DNA of 64,000 bases from positions 5,347,810-5,411,809 of the forward strand of contig NC_004722.1 in the NCBI RefSeq assembly GCF_000007825.1, read 5' to 3'. Shown here piece after piece: positions 25,990 to 35,485 of this stretch; positions within the stretch are counted from its first letter, which is position 1; every line of letters starts with the position of its first letter. The translations under genes were made by a program, and so were the position numbers. Below the pieces are notes generated by a model. It was given only the letters and a program-made list of their open reading frames with translations. It had not been told where the DNA came from and ran no database searches. Origin of the DNA: Bacillus cereus ATCC 14579 (GTDB taxonomy: Bacteria > Bacillota > Bacilli > Bacillales > Bacillaceae_G).

Positions 25990-26637
25990 TTAAATTACAT
26001 AACAATATACACTTAGAAAATGCGCAAGACTACCTAATAATACAAAAACATGAAAAATTTCATGATGCCCCATATATTTAAACTCTAACCATTTTGGCTT
26101 TGTTCCATAAATAAATCCACCAATTGTATAAAAAATGCCCCCAAGTACTAAGAAAATAATGCCTCCTGTACTTAAATTCTCAGCTAACGGTGCAAAGAAT
26201 AACACAATTAACCAACCCATCGTAATATAAATTGCTGTCGATAACCATCTTGGACAATTAAACCAAAACATTTTAAATACAATGCCACAAATCGCAGTTG
26301 CATAGACTAAACAAAATAATAGTAAACCACTTGCTGAATTTAATGTAATTAAGCAAAAGGGTGCATATGTACCTGCAATTAATATAAAAATCATAGAATG
26401 ATCTAGCTTCCTAAAGAAGTAAATAACACGTTCATTGGCCACAACACTATGATACACAGCTGACGCCGTATAAAGGACCATCATTCCAATACCAAACAAA
26501 ATAACAGCTGTAATTGCAGCAAATGATGGCATCTTGATAGAAACTTTCACAAGCATAGCTAATAAGGCAATAAATGATAATATTGCTCCACCTAAGTGAG
26601 TAAATGCATTAACCGGTTCCCTTACATAAGCATTCAT
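25990..26637 (-). CDS. hlyIII: Hemolysin III family membrane protein
   Basis: 215 residues, seven helices, PAQR/HlyIII family. The zinc-site residues are present: TASAVYHS, KLDHSMIFILIAGTYAPF and GHHEIFHVFVLLGSLAHF. The protein closely resembles the B. cereus hemolysin III that was reported to form pores in red cells; many homologues elsewhere are not haemolytic. ATG 26637 was chosen because AGGGG lies seven bases upstream; the ATG at 26652 overlaps that site. The promoter is overlapped by an 18-bp perfect palindrome. Confidence 0.88.
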   Translation of the reverse strand: MNAYVREPVNAFTHLGGAILSFIALLAMLVKVSIKMPSFAAITAVILFGIGMMVLYTASAVYHSVVANERVIYFFRKLDHSMIFILIAGTYAPFCLITLNSASGLLLFCLVYATAICGIVFKMFWFNCPRWLSTAIYITMGWLIVLFFAPLAENLSTGGIIFLVLGGIFYTIGGFIYGTKPKWLEFKYMGHHEIFHVFVLLGSLAHFLSVYCYVI

Positions 26638-26650
26638 AATAACACCCCTC

Positions 26651-26713
26651 ATATAATTACATGTAGTTTTGATAACTACATGTAATTATATACACATTTC
26701 TTTTTAAGGTCAA
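26651..26713 (-). promoter_or_regulatory. hlyIII promoter overlapped by an 18-bp perfect inverted repeat
   Basis: On the minus strand TTGACC (26708-26713), a 17-base spacer and a perfect TATAAT (26685-26690). An 18-bp perfect inverted repeat (26651-26668 with 26674-26691, 5-base loop) covers the -10 box and the whole early leader up to the ribosome site. Either an operator for an unknown repressor or a strong 5' RNA hairpin. Confidence 0.75.
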
Positions 26714-26801
26714 CATTTACAATTCATTTGTTTCGTAATACCATATTTAAAGATATATTAAACATTAAGTTCCACTAAGTTATAAAAGTGAGGGATTCTA
26801 C

Positions 26802-27362
26802 GTGGAAAATATAAATGAATTACTTGAGACATTGCATTTAGAAAAAAACATTAAACTTGAGGATATTCCAAATGTTGACTTATATGTAGATCAAGTTGTT
26901 CAACTATTTGAGAATACTTATGCAGATACAACGAGAACTGATGATGAAAAAGTATTAACTAAAACCATGATTAATAATTACGCAAAAGGAAAACTATTCA
27001 TCCCCATCAAAAATAAAAAGTATTCAAAAGAGCATATGATTTTAATTAGCCTAATTTATCAATTAAAGGGAGCTCTCTCCATTAACGATATAAAAAGTTC
27101 ATTAGAAACTATAAATGACTCCTTATTAAATGATGATTCATTCGAATTAAATACGTTATACAAAAATTATCTTGCTCTTACTGAAAGCAATGTCGAAAGC
27201 TTTAAACAAGACGTAAATAACCGTGTTACAGAAGTAAATGAGATTTCTTCCTTAGAAGATACAAAGCTAGAAAAATTTCTACTACTAACATCCTTCGTGA
27301 CTATGAGTAATATGTATAGACGTTTAGCGGAGCAACTAGTGGATGATTTAAAAGAATCATAA
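26802..27362 (+). CDS. DUF1836 domain protein
   Basis: 186 residues, no membrane segment or signal. The first 100 residues match the DUF1836 pattern (DLYVDQVVQLFENTY, TKTMINNYAKGKLFIP, YSKEHMILISLIYQLKG), which looks like a MerR-like winged helix region; the rest is helical. GTG start with AGGG upstream; no better ATG in frame. Function unknown; DNA binding is a guess from the fold. Single gene followed by its own terminator. Confidence 0.72.
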   Translation: MENINELLETLHLEKNIKLEDIPNVDLYVDQVVQLFENTYADTTRTDDEKVLTKTMINNYAKGKLFIPIKNKKYSKEHMILISLIYQLKGALSINDIKSSLETINDSLLNDDSFELNTLYKNYLALTESNVESFKQDVNNRVTEVNEISSLEDTKLEKFLLLTSFVTMSNMYRRLAEQLVDDLKES

Positions 27363-27364
27363 AT

Positions 27365-27401
27365 AAAAAACTATCCACCTATTAAAGTGGATAGTTTTTT
27401 A
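27365..27401. terminator. Bidirectional terminator between DUF1836 gene and dbpA
   Basis: A 14-bp perfect stem (AAAAAACTATCCAC with GTGGATAGTTTTTT) with an 8-nt loop between convergent genes. Confidence 0.88.
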
Positions 27402-27402
27402 T

Positions 27403-28848
27403 TTACTTAATTGCTTCATGAACTTTTAGTTGTTTCCCTTTAATCGTTGTAGTCTTCATGACTTTCAAGACGAGTGGTCCTTTTCCATTTAATATTTCAA
27501 CATAAGAAACATTATCTTGTATCGTAATAATACCTATATCTTCTGCTGTAACACCTTTAATTTTAGCAATTGTACCGACGAAATCTACCGCCCTAATTTT
27601 CTTTTTCTTCCCGCCATTAAAGTACAGCTTCATAATGCCTTTGTTGATGTCTGCATTTTTATCTTTCTTTATAATTGGTTTAGCATGTAGCTTTTCTTCA
27701 AATGCAGCTTTCTCTTTCATAACTTCTTCTTTTGAAGGTCCAATTGCCTTTGGAATTTCAAATCCAATATACTCCTCAATCTCTTCTAAAAATCTATTTT
27801 CATATGGTGTTATAAATGTAATAGCTTTTCCACTATTTCCAGCTCGTCCCGTTCTTCCAGTACGATGTACATAGCTTTCTTTTTCAAGTGGAATATCATA
27901 ATTAATAACATGTGTAATATTATCAATATCAATTCCTCTCGCAGCTACATCTGTTGCTACTAAATAACGGAATTTTCCTTTTCTAAAATCATCCATGACT
28001 TCAAAACGATCTTCTTGTACCATACCACCATGTATTTTGTCACAGGGATAGTTAGCTCGTTTTAATTGTCTATATACATGATCTACATTTTCTTGTGTAC
28101 GGCAGAAAATAATACAGCTATCAGGATTCTCAATCGTTGTTACATCTTTAAGTAGTGAAAGCTTCTCGTCTTCTATCACCTCAAAAAGAGTATGTTCAAT
28201 TTTATCCGTCGTAATCCCAGCCGCTTTAATTTCAATATGAGTTGGTGAATTCATATATGTACGAGACAATTTCTCAACATCTTCTGGAAGTGTTGCTGAA
28301 AATAACATCGTCATTCTTTTTGTAGGTAATTCATCAATAATTGCCTCTACTTGATCGATAAAGCCCATATTTAGCATCTCATCTGCTTCATCAATAACTA
28401 AATACTTCAAACACTCTAAAGAAAGGGTACCCTTCTCAATATGATCCAACACACGACCAGGAGTCCCAACTACAATATGTGTCTTTTGCTTTAATTCTAA
28501 TTTTTGACGTGCAAATGGAGATTTCCCATAAACTGCCGCAGCCTTAATCCTTTTGAATCGACCTATATTTGTAATATCTTCTTTTACCTGTACCGCAAGC
28601 TCTCTCGTTGGTGTTAAAACTAATGCTTGTGGTTTATTCTCTTCCCACTCCACCATTTCACAAAGTGGAATACCAAATGAAGCTGTTTTTCCACTTCCAG
28701 TCTGGGACTTCACAACAAGATCCTTCTTTTGTAATGCAACTGGAATAACCTCACCTTGTACTTCTGTTGGATGATCATACCCTAACCCAGTAAGTGCCCT
28801 TACAATTTCCTTACTTAATTTATAATCAGAAAAACTTTTTTTACTCAT
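27403..28848 (-). CDS. dbpA: DEAD-box RNA helicase DbpA/YxiN
   Basis: 481 residues. Helicase motifs in order: Q motif with [17 protein letters not shown]-type [28 protein letters not shown] ([10 protein letters not shown]), SAT, and RGIDIDNI with [10 protein letters not shown]. The last 75 residues form the DbpA-type RNA-binding domain ([23 protein letters not shown]), which targets hairpin 92 of 23S rRNA. Role: late 50S subunit assembly. Ribosome site GAGG before ATG. Confidence 0.93.
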
Positions 28849-29133
28849 ATATTAACCTCATTTTATTCTGTATTATTTTCTTTTTTATCTTTTGTATACG
28901 TTACTATCACCCTACTTATTATACTTGAAACCTCACATAAAAGGTGAATCATGCCAGATTCATCTTTTTATATAGAAATAAACCTTTTCATTTCATATAT
29001 TGTTCAACTACTTGATAACATCTTTTGCTCGTATTGTTAGCATTAACCTTTTTATAGTATCCTACATCCAATCAAAAAAATAAAAAGAATACATACAACC
29101 TTGTATAATTATCTTAATTTTTCAACCCTTCCC

Positions 29134-29177
29134 ATAAACGAACAATAAAAACAAAAAAATGTTTTAAATTCGTTTTT
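29134..29177. promoter_or_regulatory. Distal PurR box pair upstream of guaC
   Basis: Plus-strand 13-mer ATAAACGAACAAT (29134-29146) matches the PurBox consensus AWWWCCGAACWWT in 12 of 13; the minus-strand partner has the CGAA core at 29172-29169 and matches in 10. Core-to-core span is 34 nt. Confidence 0.6.
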
Positions 29178-29231
29178 AACGTTTTTTTTCAGATGTAAAA
29201 TCTACTTTTTTAAAAAATGTTAAGAAATCCT

Positions 29232-29309
29232 TTGACTTCTTAATAAAAATAATGTAAATTATCCTATGGACGAACATTTTTGATTAATAAAAATAAAATA
29301 TTCGTATTT
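29232..29309 (+). promoter_or_regulatory. guaC promoter with proximal PurR box pair
   Basis: TTGACT (29232-29237), 17-base spacer, TAAATT (29255-29260). Downstream, a PurBox pair: ATGGACGAACATT (29266-29278, plus, 10 of 13) and a minus-strand box with CGAA at 29304-29301 (11 of 13), core span 34 nt. guaC belongs to the PurR regulon in B. subtilis, which supports the reading. Confidence 0.65.
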
Positions 29310-29323
29310 TAGGGGTGTAAATG

Positions 29324-30307
29324 ATGGAAAACGTATTTGACTATGAAGATATTCAATTAATTCCTGCAAAATGTATTGTAAATAGCCGCTCTGAATGTGA
29401 TACAACTGTCACTTTAGGAAAACATAAATTTAAATTACCTGTCGTGCCTGCAAATATGCAAACGATTATTGATGAAAGAATTGCAACTTATTTAGCTGAG
29501 AACAACTACTTTTATATCATGCATCGTTTCCAACCAGAGAAACGAATCTCATTCATTAGAGATATGCAATCACGTGGATTAATCGCTTCTATCAGCGTTG
29601 GTGTAAAAGAGGACGAATATGAATTCGTACAACAATTAGCTGCTGAGCAACTTACACCTGAATATATCACGATTGATATCGCACACGGTCATTCTAATGC
29701 TGTGATCAACATGATTCAACATATTAAAAAACATTTACCAGAGAGCTTCGTTATCGCTGGAAACGTTGGAACTCCAGAAGCGGTAAGAGAATTAGAAAAT
29801 GCTGGTGCCGATGCAACAAAAGTTGGTATTGGACCTGGTAAAGTTTGTATTACTAAAATTAAAACAGGCTTCGGAACTGGTGGTTGGCAGCTAGCTGCAC
29901 TTCGCTGGTGTGCAAAAGCTGCAAGTAAGCCAATTATCGCTGATGGTGGTATTCGTACACACGGCGACGTAGCTAAATCTATTCGCTTTGGGGCAACTAT
30001 GGTCATGATCGGTTCTCTATTTGCTGGTCACGAAGAGTCTCCAGGGGAAACAATTGAAAGAGATGGAAAACTTTATAAAGAATACTTCGGTTCTGCTTCT
30101 GAATTCCAAAAGGGTGAGAAGAAAAACGTTGAAGGTAAGAAAATGTTCGTTGAGCATAAAGGTTCTTTAGAAGATACGTTAATCGAAATGGAACAAGATC
30201 TTCAATCTTCTATCTCTTACGCTGGTGGAACAAAATTAGACGCTATTCGTACTGTAGATTATGTTGTCGTGAAAAACTCGATTTTCAATGGTGACAAAGT
30301 ATATTAA
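29324..30307 (+). CDS. guaC: GMP reductase
   Basis: 327 residues, IMPDH/GMPR family TIM barrel without CBS domains. Catalytic Cys lies in GIGPGKVCITKIKTGFG; IADGGIRTHGDVAKS and GATMVMIGS are phosphate-site motifs. Converts GMP to IMP with NADPH, balancing guanine and adenine nucleotides. I start at the second of two adjacent ATG codons, which has the better distance from AGGGGTG. Regulated by PurR boxes upstream. Confidence 0.95.
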   Translation: MENVFDYEDIQLIPAKCIVNSRSECDTTVTLGKHKFKLPVVPANMQTIIDERIATYLAENNYFYIMHRFQPEKRISFIRDMQSRGLIASISVGVKEDEYEFVQQLAAEQLTPEYITIDIAHGHSNAVINMIQHIKKHLPESFVIAGNVGTPEAVRELENAGADATKVGIGPGKVCITKIKTGFGTGGWQLAALRWCAKAASKPIIADGGIRTHGDVAKSIRFGATMVMIGSLFAGHEESPGETIERDGKLYKEYFGSASEFQKGEKKNVEGKKMFVEHKGSLEDTLIEMEQDLQSSISYAGGTKLDAIRTVDYVVVKNSIFNGDKVY

Positions 30308-30322
30308 TTCTTAAATTAACTC

Positions 30323-30357
30323 GAAGGACAAGCATTTTCATGCTTGTCCTTCTTTTT
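30323..30357 (+). terminator. Terminator after guaC
   Basis: A 12-bp perfect stem (30323-30334 with 30341-30352), 6-nt loop, T-run. Confidence 0.9.
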
Positions 30358-30443
30358 TGTATATGAAAATGTAAAATATTTTAATTTAACTGAATTTTCT
30401 AGTATTATGTGTTTAGATAGTCTTAATAAGGGGGAGATACGAC

Positions 30444-32261
30444 TTGAAAAATGTAATAGAAAATCGCCTTAATCGCGCAGAGGTACCCGCTGAACTAACA
30501 TGGGATTTATCCGATTTGTATAATTCTGATGCCGAATGGCATACTGCATTAAACGCATTGGAAAATGATATACAGAAACTTGATTCATTTAAAGGGCATT
30601 TACATACTAGCTCCCACACTTTATTAAATTGCCTACTTTTAGAAGAAGAGCTTTTAATGACGTTAACAAAACTGTACTCATATGCAAATTTAAAAGAAGC
30701 TACTGATCGTACAAATCCAAGTATTCAAGCGAACTCTTCCAAAATTTCTGCTTTATGGACGAAAGTACATACTGCACTATCCTTTATTCATAATGAAATC
30801 CTCTCATTCGACGAAGGAACAATTGAAAGATGTTTAACTGAAGAAACAAAACTCGAACCTTTCCGTAAATCTTTACTAGAAATACTACAAAAAAGACAGC
30901 ACACACTCTCTCCTGAAACAGAAGAAGCACTTGCTGCACTTGGCGAAGTTCATAGTTCTCCATACAAAATTTACGGCATGACTAAATTGGCCGATATGGA
31001 TTTCACTTCTATACAAGACGAACAAGGAAACGAACTTCCTGTTTCATTCTCATTATTTGAAAGCAAATATGAATTTTCTCCAAGCACATATATACGTCGA
31101 AAAGCATATTCATCATTTGTTTCCACACTAAAACGATATAAAAATACAATTGCCACAACATATGCTACTGAAGTAAAAAAACAAGTAACACTTTCTCGTT
31201 TACGTAAATATGAATCCGTTACTCATATGCTATTAGAACCACAAAAGGTTCCACTTGAAATGTATAACAACCAACTTGATATTATTTATAAAGAACTAGC
31301 ACCTCATATGCGCCGTTTTGCAGATTTAAAAAAGAGAGTATTAGGACTCGATCAAATGCTTTTCTGTGACTTACATGCACCTTTAGATCCCGAATTTAAT
31401 CCGGCGATTACTTATGAAGAAGCAGGCACGCTCATTCAAGATTCTTTAAAAGTATTAGGCGATGAATATAGTTCCATAATCCAAAAAGGATTCAAAGAAA
31501 GATGGGTAGATCTTGCAGATAACGTAGGCAAATCAACAGGGGCATTTTGCTCAAGTCCATACGGCTCTCATCCCTATATTTTAATTACATGGCAAAATAC
31601 GATGCGTGGATGCTTTACATTAGCACATGAATTTGGACATGCTGGTCATTTCTATTTAGCAAATAAAAACCAACGTATCATGAACGTACGCCCATCTATG
31701 TACTTTGTTGAAGCACCATCAACCATGAATGAATTACTATTAGCTCAGCATTTACTAGCGACTACTGACGATAAGAGAATGCGCAGATGGGTCATTCTAC
31801 AACTACTTGGCACATATTATCACAACTTTGTTACTCATTTACTTGAGGGTGAATATCAACGTAGAGTATATGCTCTAGCAGAAAAAGGACAGGCCCTTAC
31901 AGCTACAACTTTAACTGAAATTAAAACAAATGTCCTTTCGACATTCTGGGGAGATTCTGTAGAAATCGATGAAGGTGCGGGCTTAACTTGGATGCGTCAG
32001 CCTCATTATTATATGGGTCTATATGCTTATACATATTCCGCAGGCCTCACTGCATCCACTGCAGTAGCTCAAATGATTAAAGAGGAAGGACAACCTGCTA
32101 TTGATCGCTGGTTAGATGTGCTTCGTGCTGGTGGTACAATGAAACCACTTGAACTAATGAAACATGCCGGAGTAGATATGTCAAAACCAGATGCAATCCG
32201 TAAAGCTGTTTCTTACGTTGGCTCATTAATTGATGAATTAGAGCATTCTTATCAAGAATAA
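30444..32261 (+). CDS. pepF: Oligoendopeptidase F (M3B family)
   Basis: 605 residues, no signal peptide. Zinc site LAHEFGHAGHF with the third ligand in FVEAPSTMNELLL, as in PepF. The N-terminal helical lobe (EVPAELTWDLSDLYNSDAEW) is typical. Degrades 7- to 17-residue peptides in the cytoplasm. The start is a TTG with a strong GGGGGAG site; an ATG just inside is out of frame. Confidence 0.93.
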   Translation: MKNVIENRLNRAEVPAELTWDLSDLYNSDAEWHTALNALENDIQKLDSFKGHLHTSSHTLLNCLLLEEELLMTLTKLYSYANLKEATDRTNPSIQANSSKISALWTKVHTALSFIHNEILSFDEGTIERCLTEETKLEPFRKSLLEILQKRQHTLSPETEEALAALGEVHSSPYKIYGMTKLADMDFTSIQDEQGNELPVSFSLFESKYEFSPSTYIRRKAYSSFVSTLKRYKNTIATTYATEVKKQVTLSRLRKYESVTHMLLEPQKVPLEMYNNQLDIIYKELAPHMRRFADLKKRVLGLDQMLFCDLHAPLDPEFNPAITYEEAGTLIQDSLKVLGDEYSSIIQKGFKERWVDLADNVGKSTGAFCSSPYGSHPYILITWQNTMRGCFTLAHEFGHAGHFYLANKNQRIMNVRPSMYFVEAPSTMNELLLAQHLLATTDDKRMRRWVILQLLGTYYHNFVTHLLEGEYQRRVYALAEKGQALTATTLTEIKTNVLSTFWGDSVEIDEGAGLTWMRQPHYYMGLYAYTYSAGLTASTAVAQMIKEEGQPAIDRWLDVLRAGGTMKPLELMKHAGVDMSKPDAIRKAVSYVGSLIDELEHSYQE

Positions 32262-32263
32262 AA

Positions 32264-32295
32264 AAATAAGCCCTCGCTTTAATGAGGGCTTATTT
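32264..32295. terminator. Bidirectional terminator between pepF and radical SAM gene
   Basis: A 12-bp perfect stem (32264-32275 with 32284-32295), 8-nt loop, between convergent genes. Confidence 0.88.
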
Positions 32296-32300
32296 CATAT

Positions 32301-33179
32301 TTACTTCCCAAAACGTTTGCGATATCCACATTTCCTGCAAAGTTCTTCAACCGCAACTCTTTTCGAAAATCCATCGACAATGTTTGTTGCCCTTTCACCT
32401 TCAATAATGTTAGAAAATGAATCATTATTAATATTCCCAAGGTTAATAATCCCTTCACCATCTAAACAACAAGGAATAACTGTTCCATTCGCTAAAATAC
32501 CCGCTTGATTACGAAGTCCATGACAGAATCCTTTCCCATCATCCTCTTCCTCATGTAATGCTGGCCATTGGAATTCATAGTCTTGATTAATAAAGACACG
32601 TTCTGCAATTTTTATACCTTTTCCTGGTGTAAGCTTCTCTTCAATTTGATAAGCTAGATCAAATTCATTTTCAATTATAGATAATAACTCTCTATTTTTC
32701 TGGATTTCAGCATTTGTTTTATTATCCTGAGTTAAATTCCATAACCTTAACGATACAATTAAATCTGATTGACTTGTCGCTTCCCTAATGAAGGAAAGTA
32801 TACTCCTTACATAGCCCTCTTTATCTTGCGAACCTGGATGTCCATCAAAACTATGCAGTGAAAAATTCATTTGTCTTAACGCAGGCTTATTTAACAGCCT
32901 ATGTCTTCTCTTATTAATTAACGTTCCGTTCGTTGTAATATTAACTTTAAATCCTTTTTCATGACTTAAGTCTAATAGTTGATCTATTTTCGGATGGAGC
33001 AACGGCTCACCCTTCACGTGCAAATAAATGTAGTCTGTGTGAGGTTTAATTTGGTCTAATCTTTTAGCAAAATCCTCCACAGAAATGAATTGCTTCTGCC
33101 TTTCCGTCGGCGGACAAAAGCTACACGCAAGATTACATACACTCGTAATCTCCAAGTAAAACTTCTTAAACTTCTTCAC
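32301..33179 (-). CDS. Radical SAM/SPASM domain protein
   Basis: 292 residues. The radical SAM cluster motif is CNLACSFC (Cys at about 15, 19, 22) right at the N-terminus; the C-terminal SPASM-like part has cysteines in GFCHGLRNQAGILANGTVIPCCLDGEG and ELCRKCGYRKR. Such proteins modify peptides or other enzymes with radical chemistry, the SPASM cysteines holding extra iron-sulfur clusters. No candidate precursor peptide or partner is visible within 300 bases either side, so the substrate is unknown. GTG start with GAGG upstream. Confidence 0.82.
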   Translation of the reverse strand: MKKFKKFYLEITSVCNLACSFCPPTERQKQFISVEDFAKRLDQIKPHTDYIYLHVKGEPLLHPKIDQLLDLSHEKGFKVNITTNGTLINKRRHRLLNKPALRQMNFSLHSFDGHPGSQDKEGYVRSILSFIREATSQSDLIVSLRLWNLTQDNKTNAEIQKNRELLSIIENEFDLAYQIEEKLTPGKGIKIAERVFINQDYEFQWPALHEEEDDGKGFCHGLRNQAGILANGTVIPCCLDGEGIINLGNINNDSFSNIIEGERATNIVDGFSKRVAVEELCRKCGYRKRFGK

Positions 33180-33398
33180 CTTTAATTCCTCACTTCTCTA
33201 ACTACTTATACTTTTTCCTCTTCATATTACAGCATATTTTTATGGAAATAGAAACATACTTATTTTAGGAAATCTACACACCATCTAATAATATTTAAAA
33301 GACCATCGGTAATTTTTGTCCAATGGTTTTTTTATCCTTTTATATACAAAGAATAAATTTATTTATGATACGGCTCATCGTAACTATTCTAAATAAGG

Positions 33399-35417
33399 TT
33401 ATTTTTTATTATTTTCATAATTAAATTTAACAAAAAAGGTAGTGCCTTCCGATCCTGTTTGAATTTCTATTTTTGCATTATGGCGGGCAGCAATGGCATA
33501 ACATACACCTAACCCCAATCCAGTTCCATTATCTTTGGTCGTGTAAAACGGCGTACCCAGTTTCTCTAATACTTCAGGCCTGATACCTTTTCCTTGATCC
33601 CGCACTGCAAGCACCACACAATTTTGACCTTCCTTGTAAGTGCTAATGGTTAGAACTTTCCCTGTATTCATCGCTTCTAAGCCATTACGATATAGATTCA
33701 TTAATAATTGCCGTATCTCATTACGATTTAAAAGTAATTCTGGAATGTCATTTGTATCGACTTGAATATATTTATTTTGATTGTACGTATCAATCTTTAT
33801 TAAAGGAATAATATCGCGGATAATTGAATTTAAATCTAACATCTGCAAATCCAATTTCCTTGTATTACCCATTGAGAGAAATTCAGTAATAATAGAATTG
33901 GCACGGTTAAGTTCTTCAATCATTAAATGAAAGTACTTATTATGTTTCTCATAGGTATTCTCTTCTTTTAATAACTGTAAAAATCCCAGTACTGTTGTCA
34001 TTGGATTTCTAATTTCATGGCTGATACCTGCTGCCATTTGCCCTATTAAATCTATATTGGATAATCTTTTCAATTCCTGTTCATATTTCTTTTTTTCCGT
34101 TATGTTTTTAAAAATACAACAAATACCATCATCATATGGGTATGCAATAACTTCGTGCCAATATTCATCTGCAGTAGAAAGAAATTCGAAATGAACTGTA
34201 GTTCGCTCTGACATCGCACGATGAAATTCCTTATACATAACTGTTTCAATTTCACTCGGGAAAACATTCCATATATTCTTTCCTAATACATCTTTTGCTA
34301 TTTTTCTTTTCGGAAAATATTGGTGCTTATTTACGTACGTAAATTCCCATTTATTATTTAAAATAAAAAATCCATCCGTAATACATTCAATCACACTTGT
34401 AACTTTTTCATTAGCAGCAGCTAGCTCTCTCGTTCGCTCTTCCACTATGCTCTCTAGTTGATCCATATACAACAAATTCGAAAACGTAGGGGCTGTGGCA
34501 TCAACGATAGATTTTGCTAGTTGAAGTTGGGAATCATCATAATTGTGAGCTTTTCCTTCTTTGCCAACGATGATTACCCCTAATACTTCTCCCATTGAAA
34601 CCAATGGAATCATCAATAGACCCTTACTATCTATATTTTTTGTTTGAATAACCTCTTGGATCTTGGCTTCATAGCTTTTCTCTGTCCAATCCGCTTCTGT
34701 CCAATGACAGTCCTTACTTAATTTCGTTGTTTTAATTGTTGTTTTGTCTAGCGGATCTAGAAGATGAGCAGTCATATTTTTACTCTCTAAAATCTGTTCT
34801 AGGTAAAAAAAGCATTTATCAAAACTCTCCTGTATCGAGGAACACATCGATAAATCACGTGTAACATTTAGTAACAGTTGTTTCTCAGCAATAAGGTTTT
34901 CCTTTTGTTTTAAATTATTTGCGTTTTGAATTGCAACCGCAGCCATATTTACATAAGCTTCAACACTTTGAATTTCTGAATCTGTTAAGTTCATCGGAAT
35001 TCCATAATCAAATAAAAAAACCAGACCAAATAACTCTTGCCCAAATGAGATAGGCAGAGCTAATAAGGACTTAATTTTGAATGCATTAACCGGTCTCGGA
35101 TCTGGTCGATGATCCTTTGAGGTATCAGGAATATAGATGGTTCTTTTCGTTTCAATAACTTCTTTTGCCAGTAAGTCTATTTCAGGATTAATTACTTGAG
35201 TATCGAGCGTTACACCATTTATAGTCTCTGGTTTTCCTGCAAACCCTCTAAATGTTCCATCTTCCTGGGGTAAATAAATTCCAACAGCGTCGCACCTAAC
35301 AATCTCCTCTGATATCGCCATTGTCACACGCTGCAATACGTCACGTAGTTCTAATTTCGTATTTATTATTTTTGTTATATTCGCGAGCCTAGAATATCTC
35401 GTCTGATCACTTACCAT
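33399..35417 (-). CDS. Orphan sensor histidine kinase (GAF-GAF-PAS)
   Basis: 672 residues, no membrane helix. Order: GAF domain (about 20-165), second GAF-like region (about 185-325), short coiled coil (ESIVEERTRELAAANEK), PAS domain (about 335-445), HisKA with phospho-His in MAAGISHEIRNPMTTVLGFLQLL, and HATPase (NLYRNGLEAM, DQGKGI, TGLGLGVCYAI). The kinase core is of the KinA/sporulation-kinase type. No response regulator gene adjoins, which fits a phosphorelay kinase feeding Spo0F, but that is inference. Cytoplasmic signal unknown. A weak hairpin near 33299-33336 may terminate it. Confidence 0.85.
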   Translation of the reverse strand: MVSDQTRYSRLANITKIINTKLELRDVLQRVTMAISEEIVRCDAVGIYLPQEDGTFRGFAGKPETINGVTLDTQVINPEIDLLAKEVIETKRTIYIPDTSKDHRPDPRPVNAFKIKSLLALPISFGQELFGLVFLFDYGIPMNLTDSEIQSVEAYVNMAAVAIQNANNLKQKENLIAEKQLLLNVTRDLSMCSSIQESFDKCFFYLEQILESKNMTAHLLDPLDKTTIKTTKLSKDCHWTEADWTEKSYEAKIQEVIQTKNIDSKGLLMIPLVSMGEVLGVIIVGKEGKAHNYDDSQLQLAKSIVDATAPTFSNLLYMDQLESIVEERTRELAAANEKVTSVIECITDGFFILNNKWEFTYVNKHQYFPKRKIAKDVLGKNIWNVFPSEIETVMYKEFHRAMSERTTVHFEFLSTADEYWHEVIAYPYDDGICCIFKNITEKKKYEQELKRLSNIDLIGQMAAGISHEIRNPMTTVLGFLQLLKEENTYEKHNKYFHLMIEELNRANSIITEFLSMGNTRKLDLQMLDLNSIIRDIIPLIKIDTYNQNKYIQVDTNDIPELLLNRNEIRQLLMNLYRNGLEAMNTGKVLTISTYKEGQNCVVLAVRDQGKGIRPEVLEKLGTPFYTTKDNGTGLGLGVCYAIAARHNAKIEIQTGSEGTTFFVKFNYENNKK

Positions 35418-35485
35418 TCACATAGCCTCCAGTTATAGGCATAATAAAATAAATATGATAATATCAGTGTTTTATATAGAATACA

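Larger units (their letters stand above)
28849..29323. other. Divergent intergenic region dbpA-guaC
   Basis: 475 bases, very AT-rich. It holds a TATAAT on the minus strand near 28919-28924 (possible dbpA -10), two PurR box pairs (29134-29177 and 29266-29309) and the guaC promoter between them. I see no small gene. Confidence 0.55.
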
